64,000 nt of DNA from Winogradskyella echinorum (GCF_014297365.1 NZ_JACOQD010000002.1:62001-126000); one strand, 5' to 3'. Shown: positions 55,873 to 64,000, counted from the first letter of the stretch. Translations and numbers: made by a program. Notes: a model not told the origin generated them from the letters alone.

Positions 55873-56903
55873 ATATAGATAGTTTAATTAGAGATAATAT
55901 AAAAGCTCTTAAACCATACTCTTCAGCTAGAGATGAATTTAAAGAATTCTCTAGTGATATTGTTTTCTTAGATGCAAATGAAAATCCATTCGAAAATGGA
56001 GTAAATCGCTATCCAGATCCACAACAACTTTCAGTGAAAGCGAAATTGTCTGAAATAAAAAATATAGCAAACGAGCATATTCTTTTAGGAAACGGGAGTG
56101 ATGAAGTCTTAGATTTAATATTCAGAGTTTTTTGTGAACCCAATAAGGATAACATAATAACTTTGCCACCAACGTATGGTATGTATTCAGTTCTTGCAAA
56201 TACCAATGCGGTAGGTATTAAAGAAGTGTCGTTAAATGAAGATTTTCAGCCAAACGTTGATGCTATTCTAAAAACAGCAGATGCAAATTCAAAGTTGCTA
56301 TTCTTGTGTTCGCCTAACAATCCGACGGCAAATAGTTTTGATGCAAAAAAAGTTGAAGATTTAATAAGAAAATTTGAAGGCATTGTTGTTATTGATGAAG
56401 CTTATATAGATTTTTCAAATCAAGAAAGTTGGCTAAGTCGATTAAATGAATTTCCAAATCTTATAGTCACTCAAACATTGTCTAAGGCTTACGGAATGGC
56501 AGGCATACGCTTGGGAATCTGTTTTGCTTCCGAAGAAATTATAAATGCTTTAAACAAAATTAAGCCACCATATAATGTTAACCAATTAACACAAGCCAAA
56601 GCGTTTGAAAGGCTTATTAAAATTGATGACGTTAACAAAGAAATTGAGGCAATTTTGAATGAGCGGAAGCGATTAATAGAAAAGCTTAATTCGATTTCAT
56701 TTGTTGAACAAATTTTTCCATCTGATGCTAATTTTGTTTTAGTAAAAGTTGATAATGCAACTGGGCGTTACAATGAACTTGTAAAAAAAGGAATCGTGGT
56801 AAGAAATAGAACCAATCAACCTGGTTGCGAAAATTGTTTACGTTTTACGATTGGGACGGAAAAAGAAAATATGAGGTTAATAGAAATATTAAAAAAAATG
56901 TAA
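55869..56903 (+). CDS. hisC: Histidinol-phosphate aminotransferase
   Basis: A 344-residue PLP aminotransferase converting imidazole-acetol phosphate to histidinol phosphate. FLDANENPFENGVNRYPDPQ is the HisC N-terminal signature, LLGNGSDEVLDLIFRVFCEP the PLP phosphate region, CSPNNPTAN and VVIDEAYIDFS bind the ring, and TQTLSKAYGMAGIRLG holds the Schiff-base lysine. It overlaps hisD by 4 bases and is followed by a paired hairpin repeat before hisB. Confidence 0.95.
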   Translation: MNIDSLIRDNIKALKPYSSARDEFKEFSSDIVFLDANENPFENGVNRYPDPQQLSVKAKLSEIKNIANEHILLGNGSDEVLDLIFRVFCEPNKDNIITLPPTYGMYSVLANTNAVGIKEVSLNEDFQPNVDAILKTADANSKLLFLCSPNNPTANSFDAKKVEDLIRKFEGIVVIDEAYIDFSNQESWLSRLNEFPNLIVTQTLSKAYGMAGIRLGICFASEEIINALNKIKPPYNVNQLTQAKAFERLIKIDDVNKEIEAILNERKRLIEKLNSISFVEQIFPSDANFVLVKVDNATGRYNELVKKGIVVRNRTNQPGCENCLRFTIGTEKENMRLIEILKKM

Positions 56904-56910
56904 AAGTGTT

Positions 56911-56936
56911 TGTCATTCCTGCGAAAGCAGGAATCC
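56911..56936 (+). repeat. Dispersed hairpin repeat, copy 1a (hisC-hisB gap)
   Basis: TGTC then the perfect hairpin ATTCCTGC-GAAA-GCAGGAAT then CC. Eight paired bases with a GAAA tetraloop. A reverse-oriented copy follows at 56959-56983, so the two form a larger inverted pair, as in REP-type elements. Confidence 0.82.
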
Positions 56937-56958
56937 AATTAAAAAAATAACCAAAATA

Positions 56959-56983
56959 GATTCCTGCCTACGCAGGAATGACA
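56959..56983 (-). repeat. Dispersed hairpin repeat, copy 1b (reverse orientation)
   Basis: GATTCCTGC-CTAC-GCAGGAATGACA, the reverse partner of copy 1a. It supplies an ATG (56978-56980) in frame with hisB that is very probably not the start. Confidence 0.82.
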
Positions 56984-56989
56984 GAAAAT

Positions 56990-58126
56990 ATGAAGATACC
57001 AGTACTATTTATAGACAGAGACGGAACCTTAATCAAAGAACCTGCAGATGAACAAATCGATTCATTTGAAAAATTAGAGTTCTACCCAAAAGTATTTCAA
57101 TATTTAAGCAAAATTGCTAAAGAACTGAATTTTGAAATCGTAATGATTACCAATCAAGATGGTTTAGGGACAGATGTATATCCAGAAGATACTTTTTGGC
57201 CAGTACATAATTTTGTTCTCAAAACTTTTGAATCGGAAGGTATAATTTTTAAAGAACAATTTATCGATAGAACCTTCGCAAAAGATAACGCTCCAACACG
57301 GAAACCAAATACAGGTTTATTAACCAAGTATTTTTCTGAGCCTTATGATTTAAAAAATTCATTTGTTATTGGAGATCGACTTACAGATGTTGAACTAGCC
57401 AAAAACCTTGGATCAAAAGGCATCTTTATTAATGACAATACCAATTTAGGAACAGATGAAGTTACAGTAAGTAATAATGAATTAGAGCAGTATATTGCTT
57501 TAGAAACAAATGATTGGGAAGAAATTTATAGGTTTCTAAAATCTACAGAACGTGTTGGTAGCATAGAGAGAAATACCAACGAAACCAAAATTAAAATCGA
57601 TTTAAATTTAGACGGAACAGGTAAAAGTAGTATTGACACAGGGATTGCTTTTTTCGATCATATGTTAGATCAGATTGCACGTCATGGTCAATTAGATTTA
57701 AACATAAAGGTTGATGGTGATTTAGAAGTAGATGAGCACCACACTATTGAAGATACTGCTATTACTTTAGGTGAAGTATTTGCTACAACATTAGGTAATA
57801 AATTGGGTATAGAGCGTTATGGTTTTTCATTACCTATGGATGATTGCTTGGCGCAAGTTGGTATTGATTTTGGAGGAAGAAACTGGTTGGTTTGGGATGC
57901 CGAATTTAAACGTGAAATGATAGGCAAAATGCCAACAGAAATGTTTTACCATTTCTTTAAATCCTTTACTGATGGTGCTAAGTGTAATCTTAATATAAAA
58001 GTTGAAGGCACCAATGAACATCATAAAATTGAAGCCATCTTCAAGGCCTTTGCAAAAGCCATTAAAATGGCTGTTAAGCAAGATGTTGAGAAGATGATTT
58101 TGCCTTCTACAAAAGGAATGCTTTAA
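56990..58126 (+). CDS. hisB: Bifunctional histidinol phosphatase / imidazoleglycerol-phosphate dehydratase
   Basis: A 378-residue fusion. The HAD phosphatase domain (1-~165) shows [14 protein letters not shown] and [16 protein letters not shown]; the dehydratase domain (~185-378) shows [51 protein letters not shown] and [20 protein letters not shown] with the manganese-binding histidines. I take the start as ATG 56990 ([12 protein letters not shown]). An ATG at 56978 is in frame but lies inside the hairpin repeat, so translation from it would add TENM-type residues with no homology. Flanked on both sides by paired repeats. Confidence 0.94.
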   Translation: MKIPVLFIDRDGTLIKEPADEQIDSFEKLEFYPKVFQYLSKIAKELNFEIVMITNQDGLGTDVYPEDTFWPVHNFVLKTFESEGIIFKEQFIDRTFAKDNAPTRKPNTGLLTKYFSEPYDLKNSFVIGDRLTDVELAKNLGSKGIFINDNTNLGTDEVTVSNNELEQYIALETNDWEEIYRFLKSTERVGSIERNTNETKIKIDLNLDGTGKSSIDTGIAFFDHMLDQIARHGQLDLNIKVDGDLEVDEHHTIEDTAITLGEVFATTLGNKLGIERYGFSLPMDDCLAQVGIDFGGRNWLVWDAEFKREMIGKMPTEMFYHFFKSFTDGAKCNLNIKVEGTNEHHKIEAIFKAFAKAIKMAVKQDVEKMILPSTKGML

Positions 58127-58134
58127 TTAGGGTT

Positions 58135-58160
58135 TGTCATTCCTGCGAATGCAGGAATCC
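58135..58160 (+). repeat. Dispersed hairpin repeat, copy 2a (hisB-hisH gap)
   Basis: TGTC then ATTCCTGC-GAAT-GCAGGAAT then CC, 8 bases after the hisB stop. The same element as copy 1a with one loop change. Its reverse partner is at 58183-58207. Confidence 0.82.
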
Positions 58161-58182
58161 ACTTTGAAGTATTGAATAATTA

Positions 58183-58207
58183 GATTCCTGCTTTCGCAGG
58201 AATGACA
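58183..58207 (-). repeat. Dispersed hairpin repeat, copy 2b (reverse orientation)
   Basis: GATTCCTGC-TTTC-GCAGGAATGACA. With copy 2a it makes an inverted pair with a 22-base spacer. It ends 11 bases before the hisH ATG. Confidence 0.82.
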
Positions 58208-58218
58208 ATAAATGGCCA

Positions 58219-58800
58219 ATGAAAATAACAATAGTAAATTACGGAGCAGGAAACATAAAAAGTATTCAATTTGCTTTTCAAAGATTAGGTTTTGAAGCCG
58301 TTTTAACGAATAGCCCTGAAGAGATAATAAAATCTGATAAAGTAATATTTCCCGGAGTAGGTGAAGCTAGCACAGCAATGATAAAGTTGAAGCAAAGTGG
58401 CTTAGATGAGTTAATACCAACTTTAAAACAACCTGTTTTAGGAATCTGTTTGGGTATGCAATTAATGTGCAATCATACCGAAGAAGGAAATACACCAGGT
58501 TTAGGAATTTTTGATGTCAACGTAAAACGTTTTTCTAATAAGGTAAAGGTGCCACAAATGGGTTGGAATACCATTTCAAATCTGAAATCCGATTTATTTA
58601 AAGGAATAAAAGAAAAAGAATACATGTATCTTGTGCATAGTTATTATGCCGAACAGTGCGATGAATCCATTGCAACATCAGATTATGATCTAGAATATGC
58701 ATCAGCATTAGAGAATGATAATTTTTTCGGAGTACAATTTCATCCTGAAAAGAGTAGTAAAGCAGGAGAGCAAATTTTAAAAAACTTTATTGAATTATAA
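58219..58800 (+). CDS. hisH: Imidazole glycerol phosphate synthase, glutamine amidotransferase subunit
   Basis: A 193-residue class I amidotransferase that supplies ammonia to HisF. KITIVNYGAGNIKSIQFAFQ is the N-terminus, VLGICLGMQLMCNHTEEG near 74-91 carries the nucleophile Cys78, and VQFHPEKSSKAGEQIL gives the His-Glu pair. The start is the ATG at 58219 just after repeat copy 2b. Confidence 0.95.
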   Translation: MKITIVNYGAGNIKSIQFAFQRLGFEAVLTNSPEEIIKSDKVIFPGVGEASTAMIKLKQSGLDELIPTLKQPVLGICLGMQLMCNHTEEGNTPGLGIFDVNVKRFSNKVKVPQMGWNTISNLKSDLFKGIKEKEYMYLVHSYYAEQCDESIATSDYDLEYASALENDNFFGVQFHPEKSSKAGEQILKNFIEL

Positions 58801-58841
58801 GATAAAGGTCGCTTTTACATGTTAGCACATCGCTAAAAGAT

Positions 58842-58861
58842 AAAAGCCAAAAGCCAAAAGC
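58842..58861 (+). repeat. Short tandem repeat, about three copies of AAAAGCC, before hisA
   Basis: AAAAGCCAAAAGCCAAAAGC directly precedes hisA in the 68-base hisH-hisA gap. Likely a slippage-type repeat. It may tune spacing or coupling; no other signal is seen. Confidence 0.6.
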
Positions 58862-58868
58862 TAATTAT

Positions 58869-59603
58869 ATGAGAATAATACCAGCCATAGATATCATAGA
58901 AGGAAAGTGCGTACGTCTTACAAAAGGCGATTACGACACCAAAAAAATATACAACGAAAATCCCTTAGAGGTTGCCAAAGCTTTTGAAGCTTCAGGTATT
59001 GAATATCTGCATCTTGTAGATTTAGATGGAGCTAAAGCGAAGCACATCGTAAATTATAAAGTGTTAGAATTACTAGCTTCAAAAACAAATCTCAAAATTG
59101 ATTTTGGTGGAGGCTTAAAATCTAATGAAGATTTAAACATTGCATTTAATTCTGGTGCAAAACAGATTACAGGAGGAAGCATCGCTGTAAGTGATAGAAC
59201 CACTTTTGAAGGTTGGTTATCTAAGTATGGAGCGCAAAAAATCATTTTAGGTGCAGATAGTAATGATGGAAAAATAGCGATAAACGGTTGGCAAGATAAT
59301 AGTAAAGAGGAAGTGATTTCTTTTATAAAAGATTATCAAAGAAAACACATTCAATATGTTATTTGTACCGATATATCTAAAGATGGTATGTTAGAAGGCC
59401 CTTCAATTGAGCTGTATAAAAAGATAATAGACGAATGCAGTAATAGTAGTGGAGCACAATCTATAAAATTAATTGCTTCAGGAGGTGTTTCAGAAATAAA
59501 TGATTTGGAGGATTTAAAAACTATTGGTTGCGAAGGAGTCATTATCGGAAAAGCTATATACGAAAACAGGATAAGTTTAAAGGAACTAGAACGATTTATT
59601 TAA
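58869..59603 (+). CDS. hisA: ProFAR isomerase (1-(5-phosphoribosyl)-5-[(5-phosphoribosylamino)methylideneamino]imidazole-4-carboxamide isomerase)
   Basis: A 244-residue (beta/alpha)8 barrel. [20 protein letters not shown] is the N-terminal catalytic Asp block, [12 protein letters not shown] and [17 protein letters not shown] the phosphate loops, and [20 protein letters not shown] carries the second catalytic Asp. [14 protein letters not shown] closes the phosphate site. It is separated from hisF by a single base. Confidence 0.95.
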   Translation: MRIIPAIDIIEGKCVRLTKGDYDTKKIYNENPLEVAKAFEASGIEYLHLVDLDGAKAKHIVNYKVLELLASKTNLKIDFGGGLKSNEDLNIAFNSGAKQITGGSIAVSDRTTFEGWLSKYGAQKIILGADSNDGKIAINGWQDNSKEEVISFIKDYQRKHIQYVICTDISKDGMLEGPSIELYKKIIDECSNSSGAQSIKLIASGGVSEINDLEDLKTIGCEGVIIGKAIYENRISLKELERFI

Positions 59604-59604
59604 T

Positions 59605-60360
59605 ATGCTCACAAAACGTATAGTCCCTTGTTTGGACATTAAAAATGGAAGAACTGTTAAAGGTGTCAATTTTGTAGATTTAAGAGATGCAGGCGATCCT
59701 GTAGTATTGGCCAAACAGTATGCAGAATTAGGAGCAGATGAATTAGTGTTTCTTGATATTGCTGCAACACTCGAAAATAGAAGGACTATGCACGACATGG
59801 TTTTAAAAGTAGCAGAACAAGTTAATATACCCTTTACAGTTGGTGGTGGAATTTCATCAGTTGAAGATGTAGATGATTTATTGCATTGTGGTGCTGATAA
59901 GGTGTCAATTAATTCTTCTGCGGTAAAACGACCAGAACTAATTAATGAACTTTCAGATAAATTCGGAAGTCAGTGCGTAGTGGTGGCAATTGATGCCAAA
60001 GAGGTAAACGGTGAATGGTTGGTGCATTTAGCGGGAGGAACAATTCCAACAGAATTAAACCTTTTTGAATGGGCTAAAGAAGTAGAGCAACGTGGTGCTG
60101 GTGAAATATTATTTACCTCGATGAATCACGATGGTACCAAAGCCGGTTTTGCAAATGAAGCTTTAGCCAAATTATCTAGCCTAGTTAACATTCCTATAAT
60201 AGCATCTGGTGGAGCTGGTACAATGCAACACTTTGTAGATACTTTTAAACAGGGAAAAGCTGATGCTGCATTGGCTGCGAGTGTGTTTCATTTTGGTGAA
60301 ATCCCAATTATAGAATTAAAAAAAGAATTAAGAAAAAATAATATTGAAGTACGATTATGA
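59605..60360 (+). CDS. hisF: Imidazole glycerol phosphate synthase, cyclase subunit
   Basis: A 251-residue barrel that uses HisH-derived ammonia to form imidazole glycerol phosphate and [25 protein letters not shown] (Asp11 catalytic), [53 protein letters not shown] (second Asp) and [17 protein letters not shown] are the family blocks. It overlaps hisIE by 4 bases. Confidence 0.95.
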   Translation: MLTKRIVPCLDIKNGRTVKGVNFVDLRDAGDPVVLAKQYAELGADELVFLDIAATLENRRTMHDMVLKVAEQVNIPFTVGGGISSVEDVDDLLHCGADKVSINSSAVKRPELINELSDKFGSQCVVVAIDAKEVNGEWLVHLAGGTIPTELNLFEWAKEVEQRGAGEILFTSMNHDGTKAGFANEALAKLSSLVNIPIIASGGAGTMQHFVDTFKQGKADAALAASVFHFGEIPIIELKKELRKNNIEVRL

Positions 60361-60956
60361 ATGTAGATTTTAATAAAAATCCAGATGGTCTTGTGCCGGC
60401 AATAATTCAAGATGCAACTACTAATACTGTATTAATGTTAGGCTACATGAATGCTGAGGCGCTTAAAAAAACAATAGAAACCAAATTGGTTACTTTCTTT
60501 AGTAGAACTAAACAAAGGCTTTGGACCAAAGGGGAAGAAAGTGGTAATGTTTTAAATTTAGTTGATATAAAATTAGATTGTGATAGTGATTCTTTATTGA
60601 TAAAAGTCAACCCAAAAGGACCAACTTGTCATAAAGGAACAGATACTTGTTGGAATGAAACTAATGAAGCATCTTATGGTTTCATTTCAAAACTTGAAAA
60701 CACCATTACATCTCGAATAAAAGCAGGTGAATCCGAGAAGTCTTATGTAGCATCTTTATTTGCTAAAGGAATAAATAAGGTAGCTCAAAAAGTAGGAGAG
60801 GAGGCAGTAGAAGTAGTTATAGAAGCTAAAGATAATAACGACGAATTGTTTTTAGAAGAAAGTGCTGACTTATTATTTCATTATTTAATGTTGCTGCAGG
60901 CTAAGGGTTATAAATTAAATGATGTGGTTGATGTTTTAAAAAGTAGAGAGAAATAA
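60357..60956 (+). CDS. hisIE: Bifunctional phosphoribosyl-AMP cyclohydrolase / phosphoribosyl-ATP pyrophosphatase
   Basis: A 199-residue fusion for steps 2 and 3. The HisI part (1-~110) shows [31 protein letters not shown] and [20 protein letters not shown] followed by CHKGTDTCW, with the zinc cysteines. The HisE part (~115-199) shows [20 protein letters not shown] and [15 protein letters not shown]. It is the last gene of the operon; a weak terminator follows near 61007-61048. Confidence 0.95.
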   Translation: MNVDFNKNPDGLVPAIIQDATTNTVLMLGYMNAEALKKTIETKLVTFFSRTKQRLWTKGEESGNVLNLVDIKLDCDSDSLLIKVNPKGPTCHKGTDTCWNETNEASYGFISKLENTITSRIKAGESEKSYVASLFAKGINKVAQKVGEEAVEVVIEAKDNNDELFLEESADLLFHYLMLLQAKGYKLNDVVDVLKSREK

Positions 60957-60957
60957 A

Positions 60958-60987
60958 AACTGCCACTAAATTTATTTAATGGCAGTT
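60958..60987 (-). terminator. Terminator-like hairpin for the S41 peptidase gene
   Basis: AACTGCCA (60958-60965) pairs with TGGCAGTT (60980-60987). Read on the minus strand the stem is followed by TTTTATTT, so it suits transcripts from the S41 gene. It lies just after the hisIE stop. Confidence 0.6.
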
Positions 60988-61006
60988 ACTCTAATGAATA
61001 AAGAAA

Positions 61007-61048
61007 GTTTAATCGTGCATTAGAACCACGTTAACTTTGTTTTTTTTA
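61007..61048 (+). terminator. Probable terminator of the his operon
   Basis: A bulged stem between GTTTAATCGTG (61007-61017) and CACGTTAAC (61027-61035), followed by CTTTG and eight T on the plus strand. The two opposite-facing terminators are interleaved in the 94-base convergent gap. Confidence 0.45.
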
Positions 61049-61050
61049 TG

Positions 61051-62241
61051 TTATTTATTAGCATCTATAATTTCTAAAGTTTGTTCCAGCCAGTCTCTAT
61101 TAAAATCTAACTGAAATTCTGGTGTTATTCCTTTTCCTTCATAAGCTATGTATTTATGAAAATTCATATCTGTTGGTGTCATGTTGAAGTATCCTGAAGG
61201 TGTATTATAATTATATCCGTAATTCATTCCATAAGCTATAATACCTCGAGTAGTTTGTCCTAAATGCGTGGCGTTTTTGTTTTTTAAAAGTTTTAACGTG
61301 AATTGTTCTCCATTACTTCCTGCAAAGCAGTTAGTTATTACATATACATTTTTGTCCTTTATTAATTGAAGAAAGGAATCTGAGAATTTTTTATTTCCAC
61401 CACTATTGCTTCTTAAATCAACAATGATATTCTTAGCAGTTAGTTTGTCTTTAGTATCGTTATAGAATTTTATTAATTCTCTTTTCTTACTATTACTAAA
61501 CGTTTTAAAATAGAGGTACTGTGTGTCCTTATTAATTTGACTAAACGATGCCACTTTAACATCATTATCAACAAACTCGTAATTTAGATTATTGCCTTCT
61601 TTCTTATAAGACCAAATACGACCATTTTCAAAAGACAGACTTTTTACAAAACCTGGTATTTTAGTGTCAACATTATAATAATAAAAGTTGTATTTATTGC
61701 CTTGGGTGTGTGTTGCATAAAATCTAATATCACCAGTTTGCCAATGCTCTAATTCTGTTTCTAAAACAACACCTATAAGATCTTTCTTATTTTCTGAATA
61801 ATAAATACCAATTCGCTCTTTCTTATTATAGTTGTAGACGCCTTCTAAGTCATCTAAATCTTTTTGACTTAATTCTTCAGTTAACTCAGAAATATCATAA
61901 CTAGTCTTAGGATGCTTATTAATGTTTTCTTTAGCACTATTAGATTTATTAACTTGAAGCGAGGCATGAACATCATTAACCAAATTCATCTGCTCTAATA
62001 AAAGTTTATAGCAATCTTCTACTAATATTGGCTGTTGCATTTTAGCTGATACACGATTGTAGGTATTTAAGAACTCTGTTGTTTTCCCTCCTTTAATCTG
62101 CTTTTTATAAGAAGGCATTTTTTTCATTTTATCGACTATGAAATCTAAATCGGTTTTACAGTCACAAGTTTCTGATTGTGCAGTAATTGAAATAGTCCCA
62201 AATAAAAAAAGGAGTAGTAGTAAGAATAAATTTTTCATCAT
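61051..62241 (-). CDS. S41 family peptidase-like secreted protein
   Basis: A 396-residue protein with a signal peptide (MMKNLFLLLLLFLFGTISIT followed by AQ). The N-terminal part (~25-100) is helical with NDVHASLQV, and the C-terminal tail-processing-peptidase-like domain has YLYFKTFSN, IIVDLRSNSGGNKKFSD and VITNCFAGSNGEQFTLKL, where Ser near 310 fits the nucleophile, then THLGQTTRGIIAYG. The usual catalytic lysine (four residues after Gly-Lys in active Ctp enzymes) is not obvious, and no PDZ domain is seen, so activity is uncertain. It is probably periplasmic. It has a good promoter upstream and shares the region with the LytTR regulator gene. Confidence 0.8.
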   Translation of the reverse strand: MMKNLFLLLLLFLFGTISITAQSETCDCKTDLDFIVDKMKKMPSYKKQIKGGKTTEFLNTYNRVSAKMQQPILVEDCYKLLLEQMNLVNDVHASLQVNKSNSAKENINKHPKTSYDISELTEELSQKDLDDLEGVYNYNKKERIGIYYSENKKDLIGVVLETELEHWQTGDIRFYATHTQGNKYNFYYYNVDTKIPGFVKSLSFENGRIWSYKKEGNNLNYEFVDNDVKVASFSQINKDTQYLYFKTFSNSKKRELIKFYNDTKDKLTAKNIIVDLRSNSGGNKKFSDSFLQLIKDKNVYVITNCFAGSNGEQFTLKLLKNKNATHLGQTTRGIIAYGMNYGYNYNTPSGYFNMTPTDMNFHKYIAYEGKGITPEFQLDFNRDWLEQTLEIIDANK

Positions 62242-62272
62242 TAAGTATTTTTTGTGATTAAACTTTCTGAAT

Positions 62273-62305
62273 CAAAGATATTTTACAAGCTTGTATTATA
62301 TCAAT
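62273..62305 (-). promoter_or_regulatory. Promoter of the S41 gene with an internal palindrome
   Basis: On the minus strand ATTG (62302-62305), 21 bases, TATCTTTG (62273-62280): a perfect -7 box and a three-of-four -33 box at good spacing. Between them lies the perfect 12-base palindrome TACAAGCTTGTA (62284-62295), a possible operator. Confidence 0.55.
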
Positions 62306-62336
62306 TATAATGAGTGTTTGGGGCGAAATAACCTTA

Positions 62337-63131
62337 TTATGTGGTAGAATTTATTGAAGCTTTAATAGCTGTCTGATATGTTTTTGAAATAGGAACGATA
62401 ATATTATGACTAAGAATTACATTGAGCTTTCCATTATCCGTTTTCCATTGCTGAAAATGATATGGATTTATAAGATAGGAGCGGTGTGCTCTTAACAGCT
62501 CCGAGAATTCATTATCAATAACTGAAAGTTTATTGCGAATCAATGTTTTTTTTAAACTATCTCCTGAAAGATAAAAGACTTCTATATAATTGTCGGAAGA
62601 TTGAATACAGATAACATCATTTAATTGCAAACGTAAACCTTCGTAATTGCCCTCACCACTAATCTCAATTTTTTGATCTTCTAATTGCTTTTCATGATAC
62701 TTTCCAAATGCAAATCTTCCGATTAATACAATTGGTAGTATGGTAAGCATTGCTGGTAAAATGATTGCCCTTATATGATACCATAATGTATAAGCATTAG
62801 GATTCCAATCGATAACAATGTGCAAATAAAATAGCCTTAAAACAATAATGCCAATTATAATAAATGATAACGTAAAAGCAATTTCACTGGTTAGAAACCA
62901 TTTCTTATTTCTTTTTCGATATAACCAATTCTGTAACGGGAGATTAATAAAGTATAAGATAGTTCCTAGTAGACCATAAGCAGGTAAATAAATAAGTTTC
63001 TCTTCATCGCTAAATTCATTAACATCTAAGGGTTCTGTAAAATATAGGAATACAAAAATCCAAATTGCTAGTACTAAACCAATAATAGCATGGTGCTTTA
63101 ACAAAGGATCAAATGGGTAACTTCTTTTCAA
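62337..63131 (-). CDS. Membrane-anchored LytTR-domain transcription regulator
   Basis: A 264-residue protein with four hydrophobic helices (AIIGLVLAIWIFVFLYF; LIYLPAYGLLGTILYFI; AFTLSFIIIGIIVLRLFYL; IILPAMLTILPIVLIG) and a C-terminal LytTR DNA-binding domain (~165-260) with DVICIQSSDNYIEVFYLSGD and LLRAHRSYLINPYHFQQW. There is no receiver domain, so it is a one-component membrane sensor. The neighbouring S41 gene is 95 bases downstream on the same strand and has its own promoter with a palindrome that could be its target, by inference. Confidence 0.87.
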   Translation of the reverse strand: MKRSYPFDPLLKHHAIIGLVLAIWIFVFLYFTEPLDVNEFSDEEKLIYLPAYGLLGTILYFINLPLQNWLYRKRNKKWFLTSEIAFTLSFIIIGIIVLRLFYLHIVIDWNPNAYTLWYHIRAIILPAMLTILPIVLIGRFAFGKYHEKQLEDQKIEISGEGNYEGLRLQLNDVICIQSSDNYIEVFYLSGDSLKKTLIRNKLSVIDNEFSELLRAHRSYLINPYHFQQWKTDNGKLNVILSHNIIVPISKTYQTAIKASINSTT

Positions 63132-63644
63132 TAGAATTTTTTTTTTAGAAACATAAAAATAAGTATTGCTTTTGGAATCATCAATAAATAACGCTCTTGC
63201 TAAAAAAGTATAATCGTCGCTAATTTTTTATTTATAGAGATAACTTACGATTTTATACTAATTCTTTATATACTTGGTTGACTATTTTATAATTTTTTCA
63301 TTTATTTTTTGACAAACCTAAGACGGATAATTTTGGTAAAATAGCAACAACCTAAATACACAATTACATAAAATTTTAGAAATATTTCTTCATTTTGGTG
63401 TAATCGGTTGTGTAAAACACTGATTTTAAATATCTATTTTTAATAAAATGCGTTCAAATGTGATTTTTGGCTTAAAAAGCGACTTGTACTTCGTCGATTA
63501 AAAATACTTTTAAACGACAATAAATGAATTTTATCGAAAAATTAAATTTTTAATCGATAAAATTTGAATTTAATCGGTTAAGAAATAAGGTTTTATAAGT
63601 TTGCTTAAACAATTTTTTTTAACCAAACTATAATCCTAAATCTT
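63132..63644. other. 513-base intergenic region with inverted repeats
   Basis: No gene is seen here. On the plus strand TAAGTTTG (63596-63603) fits the -7 consensus, 41 bases before the secreted-protein ATG, but the nearest TTTG (63563-63566) is too far. A perfect 11-base inverted repeat, AATTTTATCGA (63527-63537) with TCGATAAAATT (63554-63564), is centred at about 63545. Motifs TTAATCG (63551, 63570) and CGATTAA (63494) recur around it. These suggest a regulator-binding region. Confidence 0.5.
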
Positions 63645-64000
63645 ATGAAAAACTTTACCCCTACTTTAGTTTTTTTATTCAGTTTGTGCATTTTTAATTT
63701 ATCAAAAGCACAAGAAAACTTTGGATACAATATCCAACAAAACAATCACAATGACCCTCTAGATTATTTAGAAGATAATTATAATACAGAGAGTGATCTA
63801 CCTCCAAATTTAAACGAAGAAAATTTTAGTAGATTTTCTTCCATTGAATATACTTTTGACGGTAGTTGGTCACCAGCTAATCCTATTGGACTAGCTACAT
63901 CATTAGATGATATAAAAATATTGTCTGGCAAGGCTAGTATTTCCGCTAATACTATTTGCAATAATTTAGTTGTTGAAGCTGGAGCATCTCTAACAATTTC
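63645..64000 (+). CDS. Secreted surface protein, N-terminal part (runs off the right edge)
   Basis: The first 118 codons of a gene continuing past 64000. MKNFTPTLVFLFSLCIFNLS followed by KAQ is a signal peptide of the flavobacterial type ending in AQ. The mature part begins ENFGYNIQQNNHNDPLDYLE, then FDGSWSPANPIGLATSLDDI and NLVVEAGASLTIS, a pattern frequent at the N-termini of T9SS-exported flavobacterial proteins with beta-helical or repeated sheets. The function is unknown. The start is the ATG at 63645. A TAAGTTTG box and an inverted repeat precede it. Confidence 0.75.
   Translation, partial: MKNFTPTLVFLFSLCIFNLSKAQENFGYNIQQNNHNDPLDYLEDNYNTESDLPPNLNEENFSRFSSIEYTFDGSWSPANPIGLATSLDDIKILSGKASISANTICNNLVVEAGASLTI

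Noticed and set aside
56978-56980. ATG as hisB start
   Set aside because: It is part of the dispersed hairpin repeat; homology begins at the next ATG, 56990.
1-64000. tRNA, rRNA, insertion sequences, prophage, CRISPR-Cas or toxin-antitoxin modules
   Set aside because: I looked on both strands and found none with usable support; the only mobile-type signals are the short hairpin repeats.

Overview
The window is low-GC DNA from a member of the Bacteroidota, almost certainly a marine-type Flavobacteriaceae. Supporting signs are a type IX secretion (T9SS) C-terminal sorting domain, the T9SS response regulator PorX, a fused LpxC/FabZ, the gene order hisG-D-C-B-H-A-F-IE, near-absence of Shine-Dalgarno sequences, and promoter boxes of the flavobacterial type (TTTG, then TAnnTTTG). 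I cannot fix the genus from sequence alone. I see no tRNA, rRNA, transposase, prophage or CRISPR array.

Layout. (1) 1-1443: the start of aroB (minus) and proline dehydrogenase (plus). (2) 1444-27639: one long minus-strand locus of 22 genes for a surface polysaccharide. It encodes Wzc-, Wza-, Wzx- and Wzy-type proteins, an initiating sugar transferase, five further glycosyltransferases, a CapD-type dehydratase with a DegT aminotransferase, an asparagine-synthase-like amidotransferase, two different ATP-grasp proteins, three acetylation-type proteins, a polysaccharide deacetylase, a DUF2264 protein and a membrane-anchored EEP phosphohydrolase. (3) 27640-33997: a 640-base AT-rich divergent spacer, then a 1,887-residue secreted protein with a pectate-lyase-like domain, Ig-like domains, 13 repeats of about 70 residues and a T9SS signal. 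(4) 34016-36650: UDP-glucose dehydrogenase and UDP-glucuronate 4-epimerase. (5) 36740-41479: ald, tsaE and porX with small membrane genes, including an unlisted 47-residue secreted peptide. (6) 41541-53457: an HD hydrolase, the lipid A block (lpxD, lpxC-fabZ, lpxA, a second lpxD), efp, sucD, fabG, and VWA and SPFH membrane proteins. (7) 53563-60956: the complete his operon behind a translated leader with an attenuator. (8) 61051-64000: an S41 peptidase, a membrane LytTR regulator, and the beginning of a secreted protein.

How it fits together. The polysaccharide locus, the UDP-uronate genes and the divergently transcribed pectate-lyase-like exoprotein suggest a uronic-acid-rich capsule or exopolysaccharide that may be amidated or aminoacylated (AsnB-like and ATP-grasp genes) and O-acetylated (MBOAT, SGNH and CysE-like genes). 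A T9SS-exported protein could bind or trim it. PorX, encoded a few kb away, is a known regulator of that secretion system. These links are inference from gene content. The his leader is read directly from the sequence: a 17-residue peptide with four His codons, a terminator, and an antiterminator arm ending at the leader stop codon.
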